Origin: Deltaproteobacteria bacterium | Lineage (GTDB): Bacteria; Myxococcota; B64-G9 | Length of the DNA stretch: 9,895 bases | Direction: 5' to 3' | Assembly: GCA_003647095.1 (NCBI GenBank) | Contig: QMME01000124.1 | Location: 1 to 9,895, forward strand | Part shown: positions 1 to 6,144 of the stretch, piece by piece | How positions within the stretch are numbered: the stretch's first letter is position 1 | How the letters are laid out: each line of letters starts with the position of its first letter | Program-made: the position numbers and the translations under genes | Notes under the pieces: generated by a model | The model's input: the letters and a program-made list of their open reading frames with translations, nothing else | Databases searched by the model: none | What the model was told of the DNA's origin: nothing

Positions 1-1860
1 GGCACCGGCGGCGGCCACGGCGTTGTGCTCGGCGATGGCCTGGTTGTCGAAGTTGAAAAACCGCTCCAGCCTCTCCACCGTGGCCCCGGCGCTGTTTTCG
101 ATGCCGTCGACGATGCCGCCGGCGAGATCCTGCACCCGCTCCACCGCCCCGCTCAGGGCGTGGTAGCTGCGGCTGCCGGTCAGCACCTCCAGCGGCGAGC
201 CCGCCGGCGCGTCTCGGCCGGCCTGGGGCAGGGTGCGACCCAGGTTCTGGAAGAAATCGTCGTGCAGGTAGAGCTGCTGGTAATGACTGGCGAAGAATGA
301 CGGGCGCCGGGCCGGGGCCAGGCCTTCGAGCTGGCGCCAGAGGGCGCTGCTGTCCCGCCCTATCCGCTGGCGGGTGGCCTGCCAGTCGGCGCGCCACATC
401 AGCTGCTGCAGCTGCTGGTTCATGGTCTCCAGCAGATCGTGTACCGCCTGGCGCGACAGCAGGCCGCGCCGGTCGAGCGACTCGAGGAGTTTCACCTCGG
501 CCCTTTCCCGGGCCCGGCCGGCGTCGAGCACCTTCAGCTGCAAGGGGTTGCGGGAGAGGATGTGCACGCCGCCCCTCTCCGCCAGTCCCAGCACCAGCAG
601 GTTGATGGCCTTGATGGGTCGTTCCGCCAGCAGCGCCTGCTGCCAGGGCAGCAGCTCGGGCACGTATCCCGCGCGGCGGAAGGTGGCCACGGTGATCTCC
701 GGTTCGACGTACTCGGGAGCCTTCTTCTTGAGGTAGAGCGCCAGCAGGGGATGCAGCCGCAGCAGCCACACCACCCCGGCGAACAGCCCGCTGAGCAGCA
801 GCCACAGCAGGCGCAGGGGAACCAGCAGGCCGGTCCAGCCGAGAATGGTTCCCTGGGTGGGATGGATGAGCTTGAACTTGCCGCCCGGCAGGAACACCTC
901 GCGCACCAGCCGGGTGCCGGCGTAGCGATCGACGATCCACAGGATCCAGCCCACCGCCAGCAGCAACCCCAGCAGGATGACACCGTTGAGCAGGAAGGAC
1001 CAGAACAGCAGGGTGGGGATCTCCGCCAGCAACTCGTCCCAGGAAAATCCCGGCCGCGGCGCGGGCTCGTCCGGCGGGGGGCGGAATCCCCGCGGAGACT
1101 GCCGGGGAGCGCCGGGCACCTCCCTGGTGGCGGCCAGTTCGGGCAGGGCGCCGGCGGGGATGTAGAACTTGACCAGGTGGGTGGCGGTGGCCGGCAGGGA
1201 CCGGCGCTCGGCGTAGAAGGTCAGCCGGCGCTGCCCGTGGTAATCGGTGTACACCCAGGCCCACTGGTCCTGTTGCGCCAGGTTGGCTGCATTGGTCTGC
1301 ACCCCCAGGACGTCGACCATCTGCGGGGTGATGTCCTCGGGCTTCTCCAGGCCGGCCGGCAGCTCGAGCGGCAACACCAGCCTGATCACCGACTTGTTCA
1401 CCGGCAGCTCCCAGCGTACCGGGTTGAACCACACCGCCAGCAGCTGCTGGTCCCCGGCGCTGGTGGGGTCGGCAAAGCGCCGGTACAGGCGCAGGTGCAG
1501 CACCAGCCGGTAGACCTGGCCGCGGCGGGTGGTCAGCCCGGGAAACTCCACCCGGTAGTAGCCGCCGCCCAGGCTGGTCAGGCTGGCCGTGGCCCTGCTG
1601 CCCCCGCCTTCGATCCAGGCCCGGGTGAACACCACCGGCTGGTAGAACTGGCCCACCTTGCGGATGGCGCTGCGCGATTCGAGTTCCCTGAAGCGCAGGG
1701 TGTAGATGACGTCCATGCCGCCGTCGTCCTGCAGGAAGGCCTGCGAGTCGCTGAGCAGCAACTCCACCGGGGCGGCCCGGACCCGGGCCGGCAGGCCGCC
1801 GGCCAGCAACAGCGCCAGTCCCAGGAGCGACGGCAACCAGGATGTTCGCCCTCTCGACAT
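1..1860 (-). CDS. DUF2207-like multi-pass membrane protein with Sec signal, partial (C-terminus outside window)
   Basis: The frame is open from ATG at 1860 to the left edge: 620 codons, no stop, so the C-terminus is missing. Start choice: GGGAGG (1867-1872) sits 6 bases before this ATG; the in-frame ATG at 1866 abuts the same site and is too close. Residues 1-29 look like a Sec signal (SLLGLALLLAGG core, cleavage after VRA). Residues 31-240 form a beta-rich extracytoplasmic domain, followed by a Pro/Arg-rich linker (250-270), membrane segments at about 281-309 and 340-372, and a cytoplasmic helical region (385-500) containing ERPIKAINLLVLGLAERGG. Signal, beta domain, TM pair, then a 'LxLAxRG' helical domain is the architecture known from uncharacterised DUF2207-type membrane proteins; the assignment is by pattern only. 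Function is unknown. It lies 141 bases downstream of the lipoprotein gene on the same strand, so co-transcription is possible but not shown. Confidence 0.72.
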   Translation of the reverse strand, partial: MSRGRTSWLPSLLGLALLLAGGLPARVRAAPVELLLSDSQAFLQDDGGMDVIYTLRFRELESRSAIRKVGQFYQPVVFTRAWIEGGGSRATASLTSLGGGYYRVEFPGLTTRRGQVYRLVLHLRLYRRFADPTSAGDQQLLAVWFNPVRWELPVNKSVIRLVLPLELPAGLEKPEDITPQMVDVLGVQTNAANLAQQDQWAWVYTDYHGQRRLTFYAERRSLPATATHLVKFYIPAGALPELAATREVPGAPRQSPRGFRPPPDEPAPRPGFSWDELLAEIPTLLFWSFLLNGVILLGLLLAVGWILWIVDRYAGTRLVREVFLPGGKFKLIHPTQGTILGWTGLLVPLRLLWLLLSGLFAGVVWLLRLHPLLALYLKKKAPEYVEPEITVATFRRAGYVPELLPWQQALLAERPIKAINLLVLGLAERGGVHILSRNPLQLKVLDAGRARERAEVKLLESLDRRGLLSRQAVHDLLETMNQQLQQLMWRADWQATRQRIGRDSSALWRQLEGLAPARRPSFFASHYQQLYLHDDFFQNLGRTLPQAGRDAPAGSPLEVLTGSRSYHALSGAVERVQDLAGGIVDGIENSAGATVERLERFFNFDNQAIAEHNAVAAAGA

Positions 1861-1947
1861 GACCATCCTCCCACCGGTGCAGACGCCTGCAAACGGCTGG
1901 TCGTGAAACCGGCGGTGTGGTCCCAGCACATCACTTACCGCCGGCGC

Positions 1948-1964
1948 AGTCAATCACCGGTGAT
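1948..1964 (-). promoter_or_regulatory. 12-base perfect palindrome next to a -35-like box, upstream of the membrane-protein gene
   Basis: ATCACCGGTGAT at 1953-1964 is a perfect palindrome in the gap between the two leftward genes. On the minus strand it runs directly into TTGACT (1953-1948), a good -35-like hexamer. The matching -10 (about 17 bases on, TGTGCT) is poor. The arrangement looks like an operator overlapping a promoter about 90 bases before the gene that starts at 1860. This is inference from position and symmetry only. Confidence 0.3.
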
Positions 1965-1974
1965 GACCCCGCGG

Positions 1975-1990
1975 TTGGCCGGGCGGCCAG
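1975..1990 (-). terminator. Short GC hairpin after the lipoprotein stop codon, possible weak terminator
   Basis: TGGCC (1976-1980), a GGGC loop and GGCCA (1985-1989) form a 5-base-pair stem extendable by one G-T pair. It lies 12-27 bases beyond the lipoprotein stop (2002-2004, minus strand). There is no T-run after it, so it would be at best a weak or factor-dependent terminator. Confidence 0.25.
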
Positions 1991-2001
1991 GGGATGGAAT
2001 T

Positions 2002-4905
2002 TCAGATGGAGTCGACGATACCGAAGGTGGTCAGTCCGGTGGCGGGGGAGGGGCTGAGGGTGAAGCTGCCGGAGACATTGCCGCTGGCGGTGTTGATTCT
2101 TATCCGCCCGGCCGCCCCGCCGCCGCCGCCGGCCTTGCGCATGTCCTCGCCGGGATCTCCCCAGGGTTCATCGGCCGCGCCTCCCCGCCCGCCGTCTCCC
2201 CCGTCGTTGTATGAACCCGCGGTGCCGCTGCCTCCCTGGGCCCGGGAGGTGCCGAAATAACCGTCGTCGCCCGGGGTGGCGTCGGCACTGTCCTCGTAGC
2301 CGTCACCGCCGCCGCCGCCCCCGCCGTTGGCGGCCACGATACCGTCGATGGTGACGGTGACGCCCTCGAGCAGGATGCCGCCTCCCGATCCCCCGCCGCC
2401 GCCGGCGATGCCCTCGACGTCGTTGTTGGTGCCTCCCCCCGCTCCGCAGGCGGTGATGCCGCTGCCGGGGCCGATGGTGAGTGCACCTCCGGCGGTCAAC
2501 TGCACCGCCCCGCCCCCGCCGCCGCCCCAGCCGGCGCTGCCGCCGCCCCAGTCTCCGCCGCCGCCGCCGCCCGAGCCGCCCAGCAACGGTTCCAGCTCCG
2601 CGGTGCCGTAAGAGGTACCGCCGGCGCCGCCGTAATAGTTGGAACCGCCATCGCCTCCCTGGCCGCCGTCGCCGCCGAAGGCGCCACCGCCTCCCCCGGC
2701 GCAGCTCCAGGGATTGTTGTTTCTACCCGGCCCTCCCCGGCCGTAGCCGCTGTAGTAGCCGATGCCGTCCGACTCGCTGGCACCGCCGTCCCGTCCCCCG
2801 GGACCGCCCAGGTTCGCCCGGCCGCAGGCGTTTATGACGGCGTCGAGGGAAATGTCGCCGCAGGACAGCAGTGCCAGCGGGCGCGTGCCGATGACGCTGA
2901 CGTCCGCCGCTATATCGATGGAGGTGAAGGAAAACACCATTATCGGCCTGCCCGGATTGGGCTGGGAAACGATGGTGTCGGAGTGGGCGATCAGACCCCC
3001 GGCATCGTAGACGATGTCGCCGCTGGAGGTGTCGATCGTCGCCGGGGCATCGATGACCAGGGCCGTGGTTCCCGCGCACAGCAGGTTAGACTCGACGTTG
3101 GCCGGGTCCACCTGGCGGCAGCGCGAGCTGGGAGCGGCATCGACGCAGCCGAGCGCGCAATTCACCCGCGAGGTCTCGCCCCCGTTCCCGTCGCAGTGGA
3201 CCAGTTGTCCTCCGTCGCAGTAGTCGCCCGCCACCAGGTTGGCCGCCAGGCAGCGGCCGTCGTCGTCACAGGTGCCGGAGCCGCCGCAGAAGGAACTGTT
3301 GCCGCAGGCGGTTCCCGAAGGAGCGTTGTTCGGCAAGCAGCGCCCGGCCCCGTCGCAGCTGTCGGGATCGGTGCAGTCGTCATCGGTCTGATCACCGCAG
3401 GCGGTGCCCGGCGCTGAAAAGGCGGTGGTGCAGCCGCCGGAGCCGTCGCAGACGTCCTGGTGGCACACCGGGGCCCCCGTGCAGGCGGCCTGGGGATCCG
3501 GCTGCCCGTTGGCCGTCCACCGGCAGGTCAGCGGATCGCAGCAGTTGTCGCCGGCCGGTGGAGCCGGGTCGCAGTCCTCGCCGTTGCTGACCAGGCCGTC
3601 ACCGCAGGAGCGGCAGGCGTCGTTGTCCTCGTCGCAGTCGCCGGGATCGAGGCAGGGATTTCCCGGGCTGGTGCAGTCGCTGGCCGGATCGCAGTATTCC
3701 ACGCCGTTGCAGAACAGGCCGTCCGGAGGACAGTTGCCGTCGTCGGGAAGGTGGCGGCAGGTGCCTCCCTGGCATTCGTCCCTGGTACAACCCACCCCGT
3801 CTCCCGCGCAGTCGCTGCCGTCCGGCTCGAAGGCGTGGGCCTGGTCGCAGTTGCCGGCCCCGTCGCACTGGGCGTCCCGGCAGTCGTCTGCCGACAGGTC
3901 CGTGCACTGGGTGCCGGGAGGGGCGAATTCGTCGGGGGGACAATCCGGGTTGACCCCGTCGCAGTGCTCGGCCACGTCGCACTCTCCCGCCGCCGGCCGG
4001 CAGACGGTGGCCGGCGGTTCCCGGTTGGCCTGGCAACTGCCGCCGAGACAGCTGTCGGGCCGGTCGCAATCGCTGCTGCCGGGGTCGCCGCAGCTGCTTC
4101 CCTCGGGGGCGTTTGCGAAGGTGCAGTTGCCCGCCCCGTCGCAGACGTCGAGCTGGCATTCGGGTGCACCCGAGCAGGTACCCTGGGGATCGGCCTCTCC
4201 GGCGAGCGTCCACCGGCAGGTGGCCGGGTTGCAGCAGTGGCTGCCGGCCGGGGCCGCCGGATCGCAGTCTTCGCCGTTGGCGATCACGCCGTCGCCGCAC
4301 CCGCCGCAGATGTCGTTTTCCTCGTCGCAGGCACCCGGCACGTCGCGACAGGGATCACCGCTGCTGGTGCAGCCCACGCCGGGGGTGCAGACTTCCGCGC
4401 CGTTGCAAAAGACGCCGTCGTCGGCACAGCGGCTGTCATCGGGCGTGAAATCACAGCGGCCGGTGTCGGTGCGGCAACGATCGACGGTGCAGGCGATGCC
4501 GTCGTCGCAGTCGGCGTCGCTGGTGCAGGTGGTCGAGCGAACTTCCAGGTGCACCACGTCCGGGCGGGAAGACAGGCCCCGGCTGTCGGTGACGACCAGG
4601 CCGATCAACCAGGTTCCGGCGACGTCCGGCCGCAGCGTGGTGGTCTCCTCCTCCACGGCGGCGATGGTGGCCTGCGCGCCCGGCGGGGCCGCCAGGATGC
4701 TCCAGGAAAAATCTAGGTCGTCGCCGTCGGGATCGAAGCTGGCGCTGCCGTCGAGAGTTGCCGGCGTGTTGACGTCCAGGTTGCCATCGGGGCCGGCAAC
4801 GGCCCGGGGAGGGTGGTTGGGCCCAATGGTATTGTCGGAGCAGCCTGCCAGCAGGATTGCCGCCAGGAGCGACGAGAGCAACATCCGTGATATCGAGATC
4901 TTCAT
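2002..4905 (-). CDS. Large surface lipoprotein: PKD-like domain, duplicated cysteine-rich region, glycine-rich C-terminus
   Basis: The protein is 967 residues. The frame stays open far upstream, but ATG at 4905 is the clear start: GGAGG (4916-4920) lies 10 bases before it, and the protein opens with a basic N-terminus, hydrophobic core and lipobox L19-A-G-C22. Serine follows the cysteine, and in the Lol system that favours the outer membrane. Residues 31-122 match a PKD-type fold (LDGSASFDPDGDDL, then RPDVAGTWLIGLVV). Residues 127-610 hold about 67 cysteines in short modules (for example DGVFCNG, NGEDCDP, CCNPATCRW, CDGAGNC), a style known from myxobacterial and related secreted proteins. Residues 695-935 are glycine-rich, ending GGGGGAAGRIRINT, another motif seen in surface proteins of such bacteria. 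No catalytic motif is visible. A role in adhesion, calcium or carbohydrate binding, or cell-surface structure is inferred. About 200 bases separate it from the divergent metallopeptidase gene. Confidence 0.9.
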   Translation of the reverse strand: MKISISRMLLSSLLAAILLAGCSDNTIGPNHPPRAVAGPDGNLDVNTPATLDGSASFDPDGDDLDFSWSILAAPPGAQATIAAVEEETTTLRPDVAGTWLIGLVVTDSRGLSSRPDVVHLEVRSTTCTSDADCDDGIACTVDRCRTDTGRCDFTPDDSRCADDGVFCNGAEVCTPGVGCTSSGDPCRDVPGACDEENDICGGCGDGVIANGEDCDPAAPAGSHCCNPATCRWTLAGEADPQGTCSGAPECQLDVCDGAGNCTFANAPEGSSCGDPGSSDCDRPDSCLGGSCQANREPPATVCRPAAGECDVAEHCDGVNPDCPPDEFAPPGTQCTDLSADDCRDAQCDGAGNCDQAHAFEPDGSDCAGDGVGCTRDECQGGTCRHLPDDGNCPPDGLFCNGVEYCDPASDCTSPGNPCLDPGDCDEDNDACRSCGDGLVSNGEDCDPAPPAGDNCCDPLTCRWTANGQPDPQAACTGAPVCHQDVCDGSGGCTTAFSAPGTACGDQTDDDCTDPDSCDGAGRCLPNNAPSGTACGNSSFCGGSGTCDDDGRCLAANLVAGDYCDGGQLVHCDGNGGETSRVNCALGCVDAAPSSRCRQVDPANVESNLLCAGTTALVIDAPATIDTSSGDIVYDAGGLIAHSDTIVSQPNPGRPIMVFSFTSIDIAADVSVIGTRPLALLSCGDISLDAVINACGRANLGGPGGRDGGASESDGIGYYSGYGRGGPGRNNNPWSCAGGGGGAFGGDGGQGGDGGSNYYGGAGGTSYGTAELEPLLGGSGGGGGGDWGGGSAGWGGGGGGAVQLTAGGALTIGPGSGITACGAGGGTNNDVEGIAGGGGGSGGGILLEGVTVTIDGIVAANGGGGGGGDGYEDSADATPGDDGYFGTSRAQGGSGTAGSYNDGGDGGRGGAADEPWGDPGEDMRKAGGGGGAAGRIRINTASGNVSGSFTLSPSPATGLTTFGIVDSI
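3331..3720 (-). repeat. Second copy of an internal cysteine-rich module in the lipoprotein gene
   Basis: This segment encodes about residues 396-525 of the lipoprotein and aligns with residues 164-294 at a constant offset of 230-232 residues. Shared landmarks are DG(L/V)FCNG, GDG(L/V), NGEDCDP, CC(D/N)P, TCRWT, DPQ, GAP.C and DVCDG. Identity over the best 100 residues is roughly 60% by eye, and similarity is also visible in the DNA. Tandem duplication within the gene is the simplest explanation. Confidence 0.85.
4024..4416 (-). repeat. First copy of an internal cysteine-rich module in the lipoprotein gene
   Basis: This segment encodes about residues 164-294 and is the partner of the segment at 3331-3720. 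The duplicated unit probably begins earlier: residues 135-160 (DGIACTVDRC, TPDDSRC) resemble 369-392 (GDGVGCTRDEC, LPDDGNC). The full period is therefore about 231 residues, and the second copy seems truncated or diverged after about residue 530. Confidence 0.85.
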
Positions 4906-4908
4906 CTG

Positions 4909-4929
4909 CCTGCTTCCTCCGGAGGCAGG
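4909..4929 (-). promoter_or_regulatory. Stem-loop covering the lipoprotein ribosome binding site
   Basis: On the minus-strand RNA, CCUGC pairs with GCAGG and UCC with GGA around a three-base GGA loop, with a single C-A mismatch. The Shine-Dalgarno GGAGG (complement of 4916-4920) occupies the loop and the start of the 3' arm. The stem ends 3 bases before the ATG. Such a fold would limit ribosome access unless opened. It was found by eye and no folding energy was calculated. Confidence 0.4.
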
Positions 4930-4957
4930 TGGGCGGGGAGTCCAGGCTCCCTGGTTC

Positions 4958-4987
4958 ATTCTGGCATGATTCGCAGGATCTCGGCAA
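4958..4987 (-). promoter_or_regulatory. Candidate sigma-70-type promoter of the lipoprotein gene
   Basis: On the minus strand, TTGCCG (4987-4982) and CAGAAT (4963-4958) match the -35 and -10 consensus at 4 of 6 positions each, with an 18-base spacer. Transcription would start about 45 bases before the ATG, leaving a leader that contains a GGGAG/CTCCC hairpin (4936-4951) and the ribosome-site stem-loop. In a GC-rich genome this is only a candidate. Confidence 0.3.
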
Positions 4988-5073
4988 CAGGCCTGCATCT
5001 GCCGCCCCGGCCGCGTCGCGGCAAGCGAAGCTGACTCCCGTTTCCGCCCCGGGAGCCCGGTGCCGGCGGCTAC

Positions 5074-5102
5074 TTGAATCACGCTGCCGGTTGTGTGATA
5101 CT
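5074..5102 (+). promoter_or_regulatory. Candidate extended -10 promoter of the metallopeptidase-ligase genes
   Basis: TTGAAT (5074-5079) and GATACT (5097-5102) are spaced by exactly 17 bases, and TGT precedes the -10, giving the extended TGn element. Each hexamer matches consensus at 4 of 6 positions. The predicted transcript would begin near 5109, only a few bases before the ATG at 5113, which would be nearly leaderless. If the TTG at 5074 were the true start instead, this promoter would have to be wrong. Confidence 0.35.
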
Positions 5103-5112
5103 CCGCGCCGCC

Positions 5113-6144
5113 ATGGGGCGGACGGTGCAATACCGGCAGTGGACGAGGCTTTCCGACGAGCGCCTGCTCCAGGTGCGCCTGTGCGATCTGGGGCTGGCCA
5201 TCGAGGGCTCGGTGCTCGAGGAGCGTATCGCCCGGGTGCAGCGCGAGCTGGAACGCCGCGGCCTGTTGTTCCGCCCCTACTTCTGGCTGTCCGACGACTG
5301 GTTCACCCCCGAAAACGTCACCGGGGTGGCGGTTCCCTTCTACCTGGCGCACCCGCGCCTGGTGCGCCTGGAAAGAAAGTACCTGGGCGAGGTCGAGGGC
5401 GGTAACCGCGACTGGTGCCTGCGCATCCTGCGCCACGAGGTGGGCCACGCGCTCGATCACGCCTTCGGGCTGCACCGCCGCCGGCGCTGGCGACAGCTGT
5501 TCGGCCCCGCCTCGCGGCACTACCCCAGCGGCTACCGGCCCGATCCTTATTCGCGACAGCACGTGCTCAACCTGGAGTACTGGTATGCCCAGGCCCATCC
5601 CGACGAGGACTTCGCCGAGAGCTTCGCCGTGTGGTTGAAACCGCGCTGGCTGTGGCGCCGGCGCTACGCCTCCTGGCCGCGGGCCCTGGCCAAGCTCGAG
5701 TACCTCGATGAACTGATGGCCGAGCTGGCCGGCACCCGGCCGCCCCACACCACCCGGGTGCGGGTGGACTCGCTGCCGCAGCTGCGCCAGACCCTGGGCG
5801 AGTACTACCGGCGCAAGCTGCGCCGGCAGGGGCAGGGCTTTCCCGACTACTACGACGGCGTGCTGCGGCGTGTCTTCCGCCGGGCCGACAGGCGGGAGCA
5901 GGCGGTTCCGGCCTGGTCGGTGCTGCGCCGGGTACGTCCCCTGGCGCTGCGCCGGGCCTCTGCCTGGGCGGGCGACCAGCGCCACAGCCTGGATCTGCTG
6001 CTGCGTGACCTGGCCGGACGCTGCCGGGAACTCGGACTGTATGCCACCGACGTCAAGCGCCAGTCGCAGCCGCAGTTCGCCCTGGGCCTGGCCCGGCAGG
6101 CCATGGATTCCCTGCATCGGAACCGCCACTGGGTACGGATGTGA
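5113..6144 (+). CDS. Putative zinc-binding metallopeptidase (HExxH, Peptidase_Mx-like)
   Basis: The protein is 343 residues from ATG 5113. The same frame extends to a TTG at 5074 (13 more residues), but neither start has a clear ribosome site. The catalytic signature is H108-E-V-G-H112 inside HEVGHALDH, with a further histidine at 116. A conserved acidic stretch DEDFAESFAVW (164-174) supplies the probable third zinc ligand. HExGH followed about 50 residues later by a (E/D)DFAE(S/T)(F/W) block is characteristic of the uncharacterised 'putative zinc-binding metallopeptidase' family. No signal peptide or membrane segment is seen, so it should act in the cytoplasm. The N-terminal 60 residues and C-terminal 130 residues are basic and helical, of unknown role. 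Its stop overlaps the start of the ATP-grasp gene (ATGTGA), so the two are probably translated together and work in one pathway. The substrate is unknown. Confidence 0.88.
   Translation: MGRTVQYRQWTRLSDERLLQVRLCDLGLAIEGSVLEERIARVQRELERRGLLFRPYFWLSDDWFTPENVTGVAVPFYLAHPRLVRLERKYLGEVEGGNRDWCLRILRHEVGHALDHAFGLHRRRRWRQLFGPASRHYPSGYRPDPYSRQHVLNLEYWYAQAHPDEDFAESFAVWLKPRWLWRRRYASWPRALAKLEYLDELMAELAGTRPPHTTRVRVDSLPQLRQTLGEYYRRKLRRQGQGFPDYYDGVLRRVFRRADRREQAVPAWSVLRRVRPLALRRASAWAGDQRHSLDLLLRDLAGRCRELGLYATDVKRQSQPQFALGLARQAMDSLHRNRHWVRM

Noticed and set aside
439..2214. A 591-codon plus-strand open frame covering the membrane-protein gene and the intergenic gap.
   Set aside because: It is Gln/Gly/Pro-rich with no domain, and is opposite a gene with signal peptide, membrane helices and a good ribosome site.
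2290..2720. Clustered GCC/CCG triplets that at first look like a non-coding microsatellite or repeat array.
   Set aside because: They are codons for glycine runs in a continuous reading frame with a normal C-terminal domain, so they are coding; their slippage potential is noted separately.
3404..4969. Plus-strand open frames (521 and 418 codons) opposite the cysteine-rich region, with apparent repeats in the protein.
   Set aside because: The repeats simply mirror the duplicated cysteine modules on the other strand; the composition (Ser/Gln/Pro or Ala/Val/Gly) is that of a shadow frame.
4906..6129. The minus-strand frame of the lipoprotein stays open for another 408 codons, across the intergenic region and antisense to the metallopeptidase gene.
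   Set aside because: The lipobox signal peptide and ribosome site fix the start at 4905. The upstream part is antisense to a gene with clear catalytic motifs; long open antisense frames are expected at this GC content.
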